From NCBI GenBank assembly GCA_027943335.1, contig BSBK01002080.1, forward strand, positions 10,001 through 74,000: a DNA stretch of 64,000 bases, in the 5' to 3' direction. The position numbers and the translations under genes were made by a program. Under the pieces are notes generated by a model. That model searched no databases. It had not been told where the DNA came from and saw nothing but the letters and a program-made list of their open reading frames with translations. Shown piece by piece: positions 46,634-58,247 of this stretch. This DNA is from Chamaecyparis obtusa (taxonomy: Eukaryota; Streptophyta; Pinopsida; Cupressales; Cupressaceae). Every line of letters starts with the position of its first letter. Positions within the stretch are counted from its first letter, which is position 1.

Positions 46634-49028
46634 ATGGGATTCTTAAACCAGAATGCTGTTGTGGCTGGAGTCTTGGCCATTGCTTTTCTCTCACAGTTTA
46701 TTCTTTTCAATGTGAATGAGAAGAGGAGGAGGAGCAAGAAGAGGAGTGTGGCAGATGGAGTAATTGGTGCCATTGGCAATACTCCACTCATCAAAATTAA
46801 GAGCCTGTCCAACGCTACTGGCTGCGAGGTAACCTAAACAACTCATTTCTTCCATGTTTGTTTTCTCTTGATATTCAATTACTGCCTTTGACATACACTG
46901 AACTGAAATGAATTATTTTTTTTGGACGGTGGATCGAAGCCTGTCATGTCTTGTCTTTCCCACGGTGGTTAATCAATTGACAATAGCTACATGCTATGAA
47001 GCTTGCAAGCCTGGATTAATATCTGATCCTTTTTACAGGCCTCGGCTTAAAGTATTGGATAGAGTTCGATCCTAAAACTGCTATGACTATTGTAAACCCT
47101 AGATCAGAAATACTATCACTGAATTTTTAAAAATTTGGATTGTAGAGACAGAATTCAACAAATGTCTTTTTTCTTTTCTGGTATAGAGAAGGGAAGAACA
47201 TCGTTAGTATTTTTTTAGCTACGACTGAAACACCAGTTTAGGCAATTTCTTTTCTGGTACAGAGGCGGGAGAAATATTATTGGTATTTTTATTTTTAGTA
47301 GTACGAAACATCAGCTTAGGCAATAGTAGAGAAATAATCTCTGAGGATGTATGGATTCCAAACTAGGGTAAGGGAGTGTGAAGGCACCTTGCTCAAAAAC
47401 CACTTGTGTATGTAGTTAAGCTCTTTCGTCTTTTGCTTATGGATAATTTGGATTTTACAAAAGAATACCTTCTTAACTTACAAAACAAATTTGGTTGAGT
47501 AATGTCCCCTGTCAAGACTTTACTTGATTTATCTTAAACCATGATAGAATTAATCATTTATCTCATTAGATTTAAGTTATCTTTAATGCTCATGTCCAAC
47601 TTTATTACTATTCCAGCTCAAGACAGAAAGAATAGGTGTTAACCAAGTTGCCTAGATACCACTCTCAATGGATTCCCTCAAAGTTTACAGGTCCGAGTCT
47701 GTATCACGAAGGCTTACAGAACGCTGACCCCTACCCTATCTTGGGACAAAGATCTATTGCTTGGATTTATACAAGCCCCTCCTTGGTGATGTCACAAACT
47801 TCCCTTCTATTAATCAAATAGTAATAGGATTGAAATATAATTTTTGTATACAATTATAAATGTTTAATTTATTTATCATGAAAATATATGTTCTTATATA
47901 TATAAGGATTTGTGATCCTAATAGGATGCAGGTATAATATTCTGCAACTCATCATTGATTTACAGATAAATTACAGCATTTCACTATGCTGTCATATGAG
48001 ATTCTTGCCAACCATTTAATATAAAGTGAATCCTCTTTATTTAGGCACTGTATTCTGAATATCAGATGTAAATGACTATTTCTTTCCTATTTCGTTCGGT
48101 ACTTTGAGAATGAAATTGATTTGTATTATATATATGGTTTGTGTACCCTTTGGTATGGGTTGTGACTCCTCTTAAACAAATCAGATTTTGTATAATCACA
48201 CCCCTTAGACAATTGTTATTGCTTCTATATTTCATGTGATTTGCTGTGCATTGTATAATCATTTTATATTATAATTTATTTGTTTATTTATTTATTTTAT
48301 TTATTACTTATCTATTCATACAGTACCATTATTATTTCAATAATATTTTAATAATAGATAATCATATTAAGATTATTATATTTATAATAATGACAATCTT
48401 TGTTTATCATTTAATCTATTGGTTTATATAATAATATTTTATTCAACTATTATATTATGTATTTTATAAAATATTTCTTTTGTGATTTAATTAAATTATT
48501 TATTATCAAACTCTAGGATGGGGACATCACAGGTTGACCTAAACATGAAATCATTTAACAGAAAAATAAATGACTACAAGAACCTGAACGGTTACCATCA
48601 AATACCATCAATGGTTAATTGAGGACTAATCATTTATTTAAGGACAAATTTTTAAAGTATCTCTGAGTTTCAATCACTTAGATTTGAAGGCATATGTTAT
48701 ATTGTGCTCAAAATTTTGCATTGTTTTCTCTGATTATTGACACTTGACAGCAATCCTTGCTAGTATGGTCAAGAATCAGACTCAGTTCCAAACAAACCTT
48801 GCAAATCATGACCTGCATAATGTTGAAAGTAATTTTTCCATACATGTGGATGTAAGGCCCGGTGCTTGTTAAAAGAACTGGGATAGGGGTGGAGTGCTTT
48901 TCAGATATTAGTATATTACAGTGTGTTCACCTGATAAAGTATCTTGATTGCAGATTCTTGCTAAGGCAGAGTTTTTGAACCCTGGAGGAAGTGTTAAAGA
49001 TAGAGTAGCAGCAAAAATAATTCAAGAG
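46634..49028 (+). CDS. cysteine-synthase-like PLP enzyme, exons 1-2 (3' part outside or unseen)
   Basis: Exon 1 is 46634-46828 (65 codons) ending at GAG|GTAACC; exon 2 is 48954-49028 (25 codons) between TTGCAG| and GAG|GTAATC; both junctions are phase 0. The start is the ATG in GCCATGG, a strong plant context; the open frame reaches back to a GTG at 46535, which is not a likely plant start. Residues 5-25 form a hydrophobic N-terminal segment followed by basic RRRSKKR, a probable membrane anchor or targeting peptide. VIGAIGNTPLIKIKSLS.ATGCE and NPGGSVKDRVAAKII are hallmark beta-family PLP motifs; Lys80 in SVKDR should bind PLP. The family makes Cys from O-acetylserine or related compounds. The N-terminal anchor sets it apart from ordinary cytosolic cysteine synthases and recalls the cysteine-synthase-like proteins with an N-terminal extension. 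Later exons were not found by 64000. Confidence 0.85.
47498..48531 (+). mobile_element. solo LTR-like element in intron 1, 1,034 bp, TSD GGTTG
   Basis: Begins AGTAATGTCCCC and ends GGGGACATCACA, near-perfect inverted ends, flanked by GGTTG at 47493-47497 and 48532-48536. Its first ~550 bases match 51719-52430 (ctcaaagtttacaggtcc, cgctgacccctaccctatc, gcttggattta.acaag). It lies on the sense strand of the host intron. Its right half is very AT-rich. Confidence 0.85.
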
Positions 49029-49864
49029 GTAATCCTTAACTTAGAAGCTTCTCATTTTTACTCCAACTATAGGAACCTTTTTTAATATTGCTTTTATGTG
49101 TGTTTCATAGTTTTAAAAGTATTTTGTTGTTTATTAATGTACTATTTTTGCATTTTCTTACAAGTCACCACTTGCACACAGTAGGAGATTTGAAGAAACT
49201 AGCATATTGCAGAATGATTGAGGCGTCACTTGCCATTGGCATTTGGATTTTCTTTCTCACTTTTTTTGACAACATAATGGGGACAATGTGGAAATCTTTT
49301 GCAAGTGTTGGAGTGAGCCATTTTATTGGTGTCAAACCCAATAAATGTTTTAAAAATTTTACATTTGTAAAACTATGTTACAATTTAAGAATTTGTCTCC
49401 TGCTTACAAATATAGGTATATGTCTAGAGGTGGAAATTTTTACCTATCATTTATATCTATAAGTCCATGAGCTGGTATTTTACTGGACGTAAGAATGGCT
49501 AGTCATGTTTGATCCCTACCATAATTTAGATGAACAAGGCATTATAAACCCCACATGTTATTCTTAAATCACAGAACCCTTGTAGTTGGAGAAGTAGTCA
49601 CTCTAATTGATGTATCAATTGCATGGTTGCTATGGGCAGGTGTCTGCTAGAGGAAAATGACAGAACACTATAAAATAAAAATCTCAAGTTAGAAAAATGG
49701 ATATATTATCCTTACTTACTGGTTGAGAATGATTGAGGATGTTGAAAAAGAGCTGAGAGTACCTCATCTTTTGCCTGAATTATTCATTCAGGTCTTGTTA
49801 TTTCCCATGATCAAGTAGTTGAAGTGTTTTAGAGTGTAAAGTTAATAATTTCTCATTCATTGTA
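49029..49864. other. start of intron 2
   Basis: No exon with the expected next block of the enzyme (around a VTEGSAGST-type motif) was seen. ORF 49088-49462 has no motif and is taken as chance. Confidence 0.6.
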
Positions 49865-51417
49865 TGTAAGAACCCCATTGGTTCTACCCCTGAAAACTCA
49901 AATTTTGACCCTTTGACATTTCGTCAAACAGTTGGCATGCAATGTCTAAATTCTGATTTCTGAGTGTAAATGGTTTGCTTTGTTTGTATTTGAATATTTT
50001 TTGCAATTCCAAAACATATACCAATGCATAAAATTCAAAATATCTTGTGAGCTATGCACAAATATCTGATCTTACTTCAATTCAAGAAGTGATTTTTATA
50101 CAATGATAAGCAGTGCATTGAAATAAAACTTTATTTGCAATATATAAAAACCTGGAACTGATTGCATGTATTTATATACACCCCAGATGGTATCGCAGCC
50201 CTCTGGAAACGATCACAAATTGTCACCAAGGCTCTCCAACTTTGAATGGAGACACCAAACAGCAAAAATGTGCCTCAGAAATCTCAAATGCTGTCCCTTG
50301 TATTTAAATCGCAGCCTCCAAATAGCTTCCATTGCCCGTGGAAGAATGACAGCTTCTTAAGCACCAAACACAAGCCTTGCTATTGGTTGCGAGCTGCAAT
50401 AGAAACAATGCTGTCTTCAACCCTTGCACTAATTAATCAATTTGGCCTGTTTATTGTTGATTCCTGCAAACAATGATATCTATCCTTGCCTCTAGATGAA
50501 GCCAAAGCTTTGGCATAATTTGTTGGGTGTTTCACCAATTCACTATGCTGGGATAATTTGGAATAATTCACAATTCTTCAAGCTCAAAGCTTCTCCTCCA
50601 CACAAACAAAAACAAAATGCACAAGTCATGAATAATGTCCATTTCTCCCTTTGAAGGTATTTATAAATCTCCTATTACAAATTGAGCTTGAAGCTTCAAG
50701 CTTACACCTCGCATAACTTAAAGAACATATGTGCTTTTGTTGCAAAGTTTAAAATATAATAATTTATTATATTTCCCTCCATTTGGTGCACAACAAAATA
50801 ATATAAAGTATATCTTAATAATCATTTATATCTCCCTTTAAATGACACTATACATTATTCCTCATATGCACTTTATAATTTGACTTTATAATCATTGAAT
50901 AATCCCTCTTAATAATAAAGTCAAATAACATTTAATGATGTGCACTTTTTAATTAATTATTAATAAAGTGTTACTTTATTAATAATTAAAATGTTATAAC
51001 TCCAAAAATACTCATTATTTCTCGATTCTATTAGAATTAGGAGATCCACCATTGTTCTCACTATGCATCCAATTGCCTTACTAAAAATAGTAAGGGTCCA
51101 CCTCTATTAACCCCTGATTTGCTATAATGTCATTAGCAAATCCCTGAACACCTGATCAACAAAGATGCCAAGTGTCATCACTGCAACTGAGGCCGGTCTA
51201 GGTGCCTTGCCAAATATAGAAATGCTGGATAGGTGACTTACTATAAATAGTAAGTGTACCAAACAAAGTTCAAATCCTGAACGCTTTTGAACTCCAGAAG
51301 GGAAAGAGCCTTCTGTTTTGCCAATTGGGACCCTCTAACCATTTGGCTTAGCCTACAAGGGCCAATAATAGGCTTATCCAAACAAACTCTGATGCTCGAA
51401 AAAATGGGGACATTATA
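49865..51417 (-). repeat. left (3') LTR of the minus-strand element
   Basis: On the minus strand it starts TATAATGTCCCC (probably TGTAATGTCCCC with one change) right after a purine-rich AATCTTAGGAAGGGCGAA, the likely polypurine tract, and ends GGGTTCTTACA. It shares the TGTAATGTCCCC start with two other elements in the window. ORFs at 50166-50476 on the other strand are not supported. Confidence 0.8.
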
Positions 51418-51718
51418 GTTCGCCCTTCCTAAGATTGCTTGTCCCCAAGCAATCACGACTGCAATGAAACTCCACTGCACTAGAAATCCAAAAAAGGACT
51501 GAGAAACGTTCCAGATTGAAATACAACTGCAACAGTAGCATAACCACAATTGCACAGAAATGAACAACAACCCATTTGCCCAATCTTTGCGCACTGAATC
51601 TGTGCATCTGAAACAAATCATGTACATGAAGATCAAAGGTGAAACTGCCAGTAACCCACATTATGTACACACTACAATACTCCCTAGTGAACCCAGACTA
51701 GGATCCAGATGCACCCAA
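51418..51718 (-). pseudogene. C-terminal part of the minus-strand element's unknown ORF
   Basis: Reads EYCSVYIMWVTGSFTF, then LGKWVVVHFCAIVVMLLLQLYF, a clear hydrophobic segment, and ends ...NLRKGEL at the polypurine tract. When the 6.5-kb insertion and one CCCAA copy are left out, this frame joins the one ending at 58248 without a shift; one TAG lies near the junction. The product would thus have had a C-terminal membrane-spanning segment. Confidence 0.65.
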
Positions 51719-53639
51719 TGTAATGTCCCCTATTGGGACCTTGCTTAATTTATCCTAAATTTATCAATTAGGGTTTGGATTGTAATATCCATGATAGGAT
51801 TAGTCATTTATCTCATTAGATTTAGTTATCTTTAACACTCATATCTAACCTTATTACTATTTTAACTCCATGAAGGGAATCATAGATGTTATCCAAGGTG
51901 CCTAGAGACCAACTACAATGGGCTCCCTCAAAGTTTACAGGTCCAAGCCCATATCCTATCTTGGGACTTGCCCTCAAGGCTTCTGGGACGCTGACCCCTA
52001 CCCTATCTTGGGACAGATAGCCATTGCTTGGATTTAGACAAGTCCCTCCTTGGTAACACTTTAGTCTTCCTTCTTAGCCAAATAGTAATAGGTTCTATAT
52101 ATCTATTCTTATTTTTATTTAATTAATATATATACTATTAATATAGATGTTTACTCATTTATGATCTTACTATATATATATATAAATATAGTCATACATA
52201 TATAAAATGTAACTTATATATTTCTGGTATTATGAAAATATGTGTATAACATATATTCACTCAAATATATTAGCTTTAATAAGGATCTCTGATCCTAAAA
52301 GACTGCAGATAATATTCTGTAATTCAACATTGATACATAGATAAGTTATATCAATATGCTGACCTATGATACTTGCCAGCCAAATAATATAATATCAATT
52401 CTCGTTTTATAAGCACAATTGATGTTTATTCTTTTTGAATACCCTATATAGATAATAATTCCTCTTCGATGATTGCTGAAGTATGACCGATGGCATTCTT
52501 ATATCTTTGATCACATCTATTCATAGAGATGAGACACCTCCTTTCCCATTGTCCCTCTTCATGACACTACCAATTAGTTTACAATGACTAATCAATGGTT
52601 AACATTTACTTGTCTTATTTTAATCAACCCGCTGTCACTCACTTAATAAGAGTCATTTGTTTTATTGATTTGTGATGGTTAACAAAGGATCTTTTACTAT
52701 GCTGTTTTAAATGATGATTAGTCATTTGTCTGCTCCTTGAATTGATTTATCCATATCAATCGCTATCTCCCATTAATATGGATCTACTTGTTTTATACTC
52801 CGTATTGCTCTTACGCTGATGTTTATGATCAACGTCATTGACTCGCTAATTACCGTCTTTTTGGTCGATGATATTGGATTAAGGCAAACTAGTTGTAAGT
52901 CTTTAACTTTTAATCACTGTGTAAGTGTTATATGGGAGTATTGATGATGTTCCCTTTGATCATAATATATCGATTACTAATCATGGAGGATACATGGTTG
53001 ATGCTGTTATGTACCCGTTGTCCTGCATTTTGTCATCACAAAATGTAGATAACAGTACAAAACTTTTGAACTTAGTTTCGTGTCTCTATGTTGATTCGCT
53101 ATTTAATTAGCCAATATTGATCAATCAATTGATCTCAATACGTTTAGTGAATCCTTTTGTTGAAAGTTTTTGTCAAGTCTTTTTTCGTTTTTTCAGTTTG
53201 TCTTCCTATATTTAATTTTTGAATCCTTCAGCGTCCTTTGGTGTGTTTTCGAGTGTGTTTTTAGTTGCTTTTAGTCTTTTTGTTTTGTCCAATCTCTTGC
53301 TTTCGGTTTTCCCTTTGATTTGATCTATCTTAGGGCTTAATCGGACTTATTAGTCAAACGATATGACCATTTAAGTGCCCAAAAAGTGGACTCTCCAAGC
53401 TCAATTGCATATTTTAAAAAATAGATGTTTTTTTCTATAGTTGAGTTGCACTTTTTGAAAAATATAACATAAATTCAATTTATGTTATGTTTTTAAGTTA
53501 ATTTACCACTTAAATTTATCACTTAAGTGACTATAGTGCACTTTATGTTATATTTTGATGTTGAGTTGCTTTTAAATTTTTCACTCAACAAATAATTAGA
53601 CATGTGCTAAATTGATCACTTAAGTTGTGTAATGCAACA

Positions 53640-54545
53640 ACATGTCTTCATTCTCCTACTTTTCATGCAATTGCATCTCTAGAATCCACTTTGCATGTAA
53701 AAAGAAGCTAAGACTTATTAAAAATATGTTATTGCATATATGCAATCCCTCCTCTAGAGTGCAATTTGCGTTTGGGGTGAAAAATAAAACATGTCTTTAC
53801 ATCTCTAGAGTGTGATTTACTTGTAAAGGCACAAGTTAAGTCAAAAAGCATGTAGATGCAAGTTTTAAAATACATGTAATGACACTTGGAGAGTGCGATT
53901 TACGTGTAAAAGGGTTCTTCTTTCAAACAAAACACATGCAAATACCTCCTAAGAGTGCGATTTGCATCAAAGGAGTCCAATACATGCAAAAATGTGACAT
54001 GCACTTCTAGGGTGCGATTTGGCTAGGAGACTTCTTCCAAGTCAAATACATGCAAAATAAAACATGTTGTTACATCTCTAGAGTCTGTTTTTGCACTAAG
54101 GGCATCATATACATGCCAAAATGTAACATGTAAATGCCTCTCAAGAGTGCGACTTGGCTGGAAGTATCATCCAAGTGTTTTACATGCCAAAATAACATAT
54201 GTATTTGCACCTCTAGAGTGCATTTTGGCTGAGAGTTTGTTTCTAAGTAAAAAACATGCAAAAACATAGCATGCGTATGCATTACGAGAGTGCGATTTGG
54301 CTGGGAGGTTGTATCTAGCCTTCTACATGCCAAAACATGGCATGCTATTGCACCTCTAGAGTGTGTTTTGACTTGAAGTTTTTATTTAAGTCATTTACCC
54401 TCAAAAATAACACATGCATATGCATTAAGAGAGTGCGTTTTGGCTGGAAGTCATCATCCAAGCTTAAAACACTCAAAAACATTGCATGTAAGAGCATTGG
54501 GAGGTTGTGTTTTTTTGTTTGGAGTCTCATCAAAGGCATTTGTTT
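53640..54545 (+). repeat. degenerate ~70-bp tandem array, core GAGTGCGATTTGGCTGG
   Basis: The core recurs in variants at about 53755, 53805, 53885, 53955, 54010, 54075, 54141, 54213, 54283, 54356, 54430 and 54500. It alternates with 'acatgcaaaaa(ca)tgtaacatg' and 'tgcacctctaga', spacing 50-80 bases. Weaker members follow the MITE at 55237 and 55518. Non-coding. Confidence 0.75.
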
Positions 54546-54564
54546 GCAAAATAAACCATGTATG

Positions 54565-55220
54565 CATAGTAACACGGGGACGCGTCCCCCCCCTAAATCC
54601 CAAACGCACCCAAGACGGGGATGCACCGGGGACGGGGGGACGGCGTCCCGGAGGTCTGGGCTAAGTTGCTGTTCCACCGCCGTCCCGGTGGGGGATGCGG
54701 GGACAAGGGGATGCCTGGACATCCCTCGACCTTGAGGGGACGCCTAGACGTCCCCCATCTCGACAATTCTTAAAAGTGCCAAAAAAAAATAAAACACAAA
54801 TTTTTAAATTTTTTAATGTTCAACCTCTTACATTTGCTGATTGGAGTATTTAATTTTTAAACTCTTACATTTGCTGATTGGAGTATTTAAAATTTATTGT
54901 TTAATGTTCAACCTTCAATGTCCAATGCAATGTTCAATGTTCAATGCATTATGCAATGTTAAATGTTCAATGATTCAATATATTAACAATGCAATGTTCA
55001 ATGTTCAATGATTTTATTGTTTAACTTTACATCTTTATGTTTTAGACTCTTATATTGTTATACATCTTTTCATAACTACCATTTTAAGTACCACATGTAT
55101 AGTATATACTATATACACCCCCCCCTTCCCCCCCGTCGTCCCCAAATTGAGACCCCTCTGTCCACCCATCCCGAAAACTTGTCCCGTCGTCCCCCCGTCT
55201 CCCAGGGCGGTGTAACTATG
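54565..55220. mobile_element. hAT-type MITE, 656 bp, 8-bp TSD CATGTATG
   Basis: Starts CATAGTAACACGGGGACG and ends CGGTGTAACTATG (ends agree as CATAGT-A/T-ACACCG), flanked by CATGTATG at 54557-54564 and 55221-55228. Leaving it out restores a repeat-array unit. Eight-base duplications and ends of this kind fit hAT. Both arms are extremely G/C-rich (54576-54770, 55116-55215), while the core is AT-rich with short tandem repeats (ttgctgattggagtatttaa twice; caatgttcaatg several times). No transposase. Confidence 0.88.
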
Positions 55221-56313
55221 CATGTATGTGCATTGAAAGAGTCCGATTTTCCTCCATATGCATGTTTCTATCTTCCAAGAGCAAGTTTTGTGCATTCTCA
55301 GCCCAAAACACTTCATGTAAGGGCATCATTTGAATGCATTTTTCATCAAAAACGCCCAACGAACTTGTTCTTGGTAAAACGTTTTGCATTGGAAGGTTTT
55401 TGAAAGTTAATTTTGATCAAATGCATGTAAAAACGTGGCATGTTATTGCATCTTGAGATCATTTTTTGCAATTTGGAATTGGTCAAAATCTTTTAAGTTG
55501 TTGGATGCAAATACACTTCAAGAGTCCAATTTTGGAAAAGACAAGTTCATCTCAACTTCTCCTTCTATTTTTGGCTAATTGAGCTCCAAGTAAGTAAATG
55601 TATTTGATTTTGCTTATGCATTTCACTTATTTTCCTATATTGTTGCATTTTATGTCTCATTTGTATCCATTTGTTCAAATGCAGCCCATGTATTTTGCAT
55701 TTTGTGTTTAAATAGGATTTGCATGTAGAAGATTAGTTTCAAGTTTGTCATGTTTGAGTCAATAGCAAGAGGTATGTTTGTGTTTTTTATTTTTGTTTGC
55801 TTGCTTGTTTGTTACTTGTGTTGTTTTTATTTTTGGAAGAAAGTTGAAATCATCTCCTCAAGAATGCAAGTGCATACATTCATGCCAATTCATCCTTCTT
55901 TCTCCAACACATGTAATTGCATCTCCCAAGCCCATTACATGTAAAAACATGTCATTTTCATTACATGTAATCACCTCTCAAGAATCCGATTTTGGTAAAA
56001 GGTCACTCTTTTAGATACCAAAATTATCATTTACACATATCCATGTACTTCCAACTTGCATTCTTGACCATACAAACAAAGCCCCACATGCAATCCATCT
56101 CCATAAGTCTGATTTTGCTTCTATTTGCCCACATACATGTGCTATTTGTTTCATTTCCAGCCAAACACGTGTTCTATGAGTATCTAATTAATACTCCCAA
56201 CACCTTGATCTTCATAGAGCTATCATTGCAAACCAAAGCCTAACCTTCTCATGGATCTAATCTCCTCAGATGATGTATCTACCCTTTGGAATTTCCATGT
56301 TGCAGCATAGGAT

Positions 56314-56883
56314 ATGTCAGCACCATCAAAAGTCAAAGGAAAGATGAAATATCAATATGACAAAGAGTTGACTCATACCATAGCCTCACTTGTTTCATCA
56401 AGTCTTGATCAAATCTCAGATATAGAGATTGGGTATGTTGACATGACCAATTTCTTGCAAAGGCTCGACAAAGTCCAGGGAATGGAAAAGCTTTTGGCAA
56501 AGCTACAAGGGGATCTGGAGAGCTGTCAAACAGTAGAAGTGGACATCACCAGCAATCTCAGTCAAATAGGATGCAAGGTCCTTACCAGAGATGATAACCT
56601 CTTCATTGAAGAGGAAATGACTACAGAATACATTGACATAGTTAATGCTGATTTTGATTCTAAAGAATTTGGAACGCATATGATGAACAAATTTGCTGCA
56701 TATAAATTTGTGGCAAAACACTTAAGGGATTATCTTGCAGATGATTACAAAATTGTGAAATCAGCACATACGAATGTAATCAGGGTTGAAGCCATTTCAG
56801 AGACAATGAAGATTTCAGATCTTCCTATTATTCATGATTGTATTGCCAAATACAAGGCCTTCCTTGATAATTTCAAGGATTGA
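56314..56883 (+). CDS. intact 189-aa ORF inside the 6.5-kb element, unknown
   Basis: An uninterrupted frame from ATG (GGATATGTCAGC) to TGA, in a region where nearly all other element ORFs are broken. It begins MSAPSKVKGKMKYQYDKEL and is mostly soluble and helical by composition, rich in Asp, Lys and Ile with LDKVQGMEKLLAKLQGDLES suggesting a coiled coil (residues 50-70). No signal peptide, membrane segment or motif I recognise. A 'tgttgcag' 10 bases before the ATG could be a splice acceptor, so it may be the last exon of a longer gene. It sits about 1.4 kb before the right end of the element. It may be element-encoded or captured host sequence. Confidence 0.5.
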   Translation: MSAPSKVKGKMKYQYDKELTHTIASLVSSSLDQISDIEIGYVDMTNFLQRLDKVQGMEKLLAKLQGDLESCQTVEVDITSNLSQIGCKVLTRDDNLFIEEEMTTEYIDIVNADFDSKEFGTHMMNKFAAYKFVAKHLRDYLADDYKIVKSAHTNVIRVEAISETMKISDLPIIHDCIAKYKAFLDNFKD

Positions 56884-58247
56884 TTCACTTTTCTTCATCT
56901 TTCTGTTTTAGTTTTAATGCTTTGTACATTGGAGAAGATGAATTGCATGCAATGCAATTACATGTAATTCGATTGCATGTCCTCATGACATGTAATCCAA
57001 TAATTCTTCTCACCTAGTTTTATCAGGTCAAAGTGGTTGAGTTGCTCCCACTTTTTCCTCCTTTTTCTCATTTCTTTTCCTATGAAAGGAATGTTTCTGT
57101 CATTGTAAAAACCATCTTTATTTTATGCAAGAGATCTTTGTCAAACTTGTGCAAGCATAACTGTGATTGTGTAGTACTATTTTGGAGAAAAATAAATAGA
57201 AAGAAACAATTGGAGTTGAAGCTATGACTGAGTGCAATTGTGGTGAATCAAATTGGAAGCTGTGACTACAATTTGGTTTTATTGTCTTTATATTTATGTG
57301 ATTCTTCTGTTTTGTTAAGAGCAAAGTGGAAATCAGAAACAATTGGAGCCGAAGCTGTGATTGGGAGCGATTGTGGTAATATAAAACTAGAAGTTGTGAC
57401 TGTAGGTTATATTACCATCTTATTTTCACTCACTTTGTTAGAATAGTTAGAAAGTCTCTACTTCTGGAAGTTTGTGTGCCCCAATGGTAGAGGTATTTCT
57501 TATAGAATAGATAAACAGGTCTTAGAGCCAAGCCGGTATGCTTTTCAATCAGCCTGTGAGGTGGTGTAGGTTTATCGGTATCATTGTTTCCAGCTTTTAG
57601 ATAGAAGTGTAGTTTGGAGATTAAAAGTTTTGCCCATTACTCGTTCTTCGGGTAAGTGGATTCCTTCTTGAAAGATAAGAAAGAATATTTGTAACATCCT
57701 ATTTGATAATCTCTTAACTTCTTGCTTACCTTGAGTTGATCCAAGGAACAGTGAGAAGGGGGAGCCTTCCCTTTAAGGAAGGAGAGACATTGTCTCATAC
57801 GCTGTGGCTGGTATACATATTTTGCGATTGGATTTTTTTCCCAAAACTGTCGATTGCAAAATATCCACCCAACAGTACCATCATTTGTTTAGCGGCCATA
57901 GTGAATAATTAATGCTTGCTATTTCATGCTCGATAGTCTTGGAGACTTTGATATATACAGACTGTTGTTTGTGATTACTTCTAATAATCAGTAGATGGAG
58001 ATCGCTTATCTAATTCAATTGATATTCTTAATAAAACTTCTTGTCCCGTAACAATAATGTCTTTAGGTGCTTTCATAATTATTACTCTTTTTATTTTCTA
58101 AAGAGTTCGCATGGTAATGAACACATGAATCAAGCTAACCAAATAATTGAAACTTGTAATTATATTATATTATCATTTATTTATTAATTCATATTGTAAT
58201 TCTAATATTATTATTATTAAATGTTATTTCTAAACGAGGACATTACA
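56884..58247. other. 3' non-coding part of the 6.5-kb element
   Basis: No supported ORF. A diverged duplication 'caattgga(g)ttgaagctatga..gcaattgtgg' occurs at 57209 and 57338. The last 400 bases are AT-rich, as in the related solo LTR. Confidence 0.5.

Larger units (their letters stand above)
51719..58247 (+). mobile_element. 6.5-kb TG...CA element with 10-bp inverted ends, TSD CCCAA
   Basis: Starts TGTAATGTCCCC and ends GAGGACATTACA; the first and last 10 bases are perfect inverted repeats. CCCAA flanks it at 51714-51718 and 58248-58252, and leaving it out restores the host element's reading frame. I found no second LTR, primer-binding site, polypurine tract or gag-pol inside. Its first ~700 bases match the 1-kb solo LTR in intron 1. 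It could be a solo giant LTR, a gutted LARD-like element, or another non-autonomous type. Contents: AT-rich 5' part, a ~70-bp repeat array, a hAT MITE and an intact 189-aa ORF. Confidence 0.8.

Noticed and set aside
49088..49462. ORF of 124 aa at the start of intron 2
   Set aside because: No motif, AT-driven composition, does not continue the enzyme's reading frame or expected sequence.
54337..55403. ORFs over and beside the hAT MITE on both strands
   Set aside because: They cross the MITE ends and GC-rich arms and disagree with the array structure; no motif.
57689..58247. A second LTR of the 6.5-kb element starting at TGTAACATCC
   Set aside because: After about ten bases the similarity to 51719 onward disappears, and no matching end occurs near 52280.
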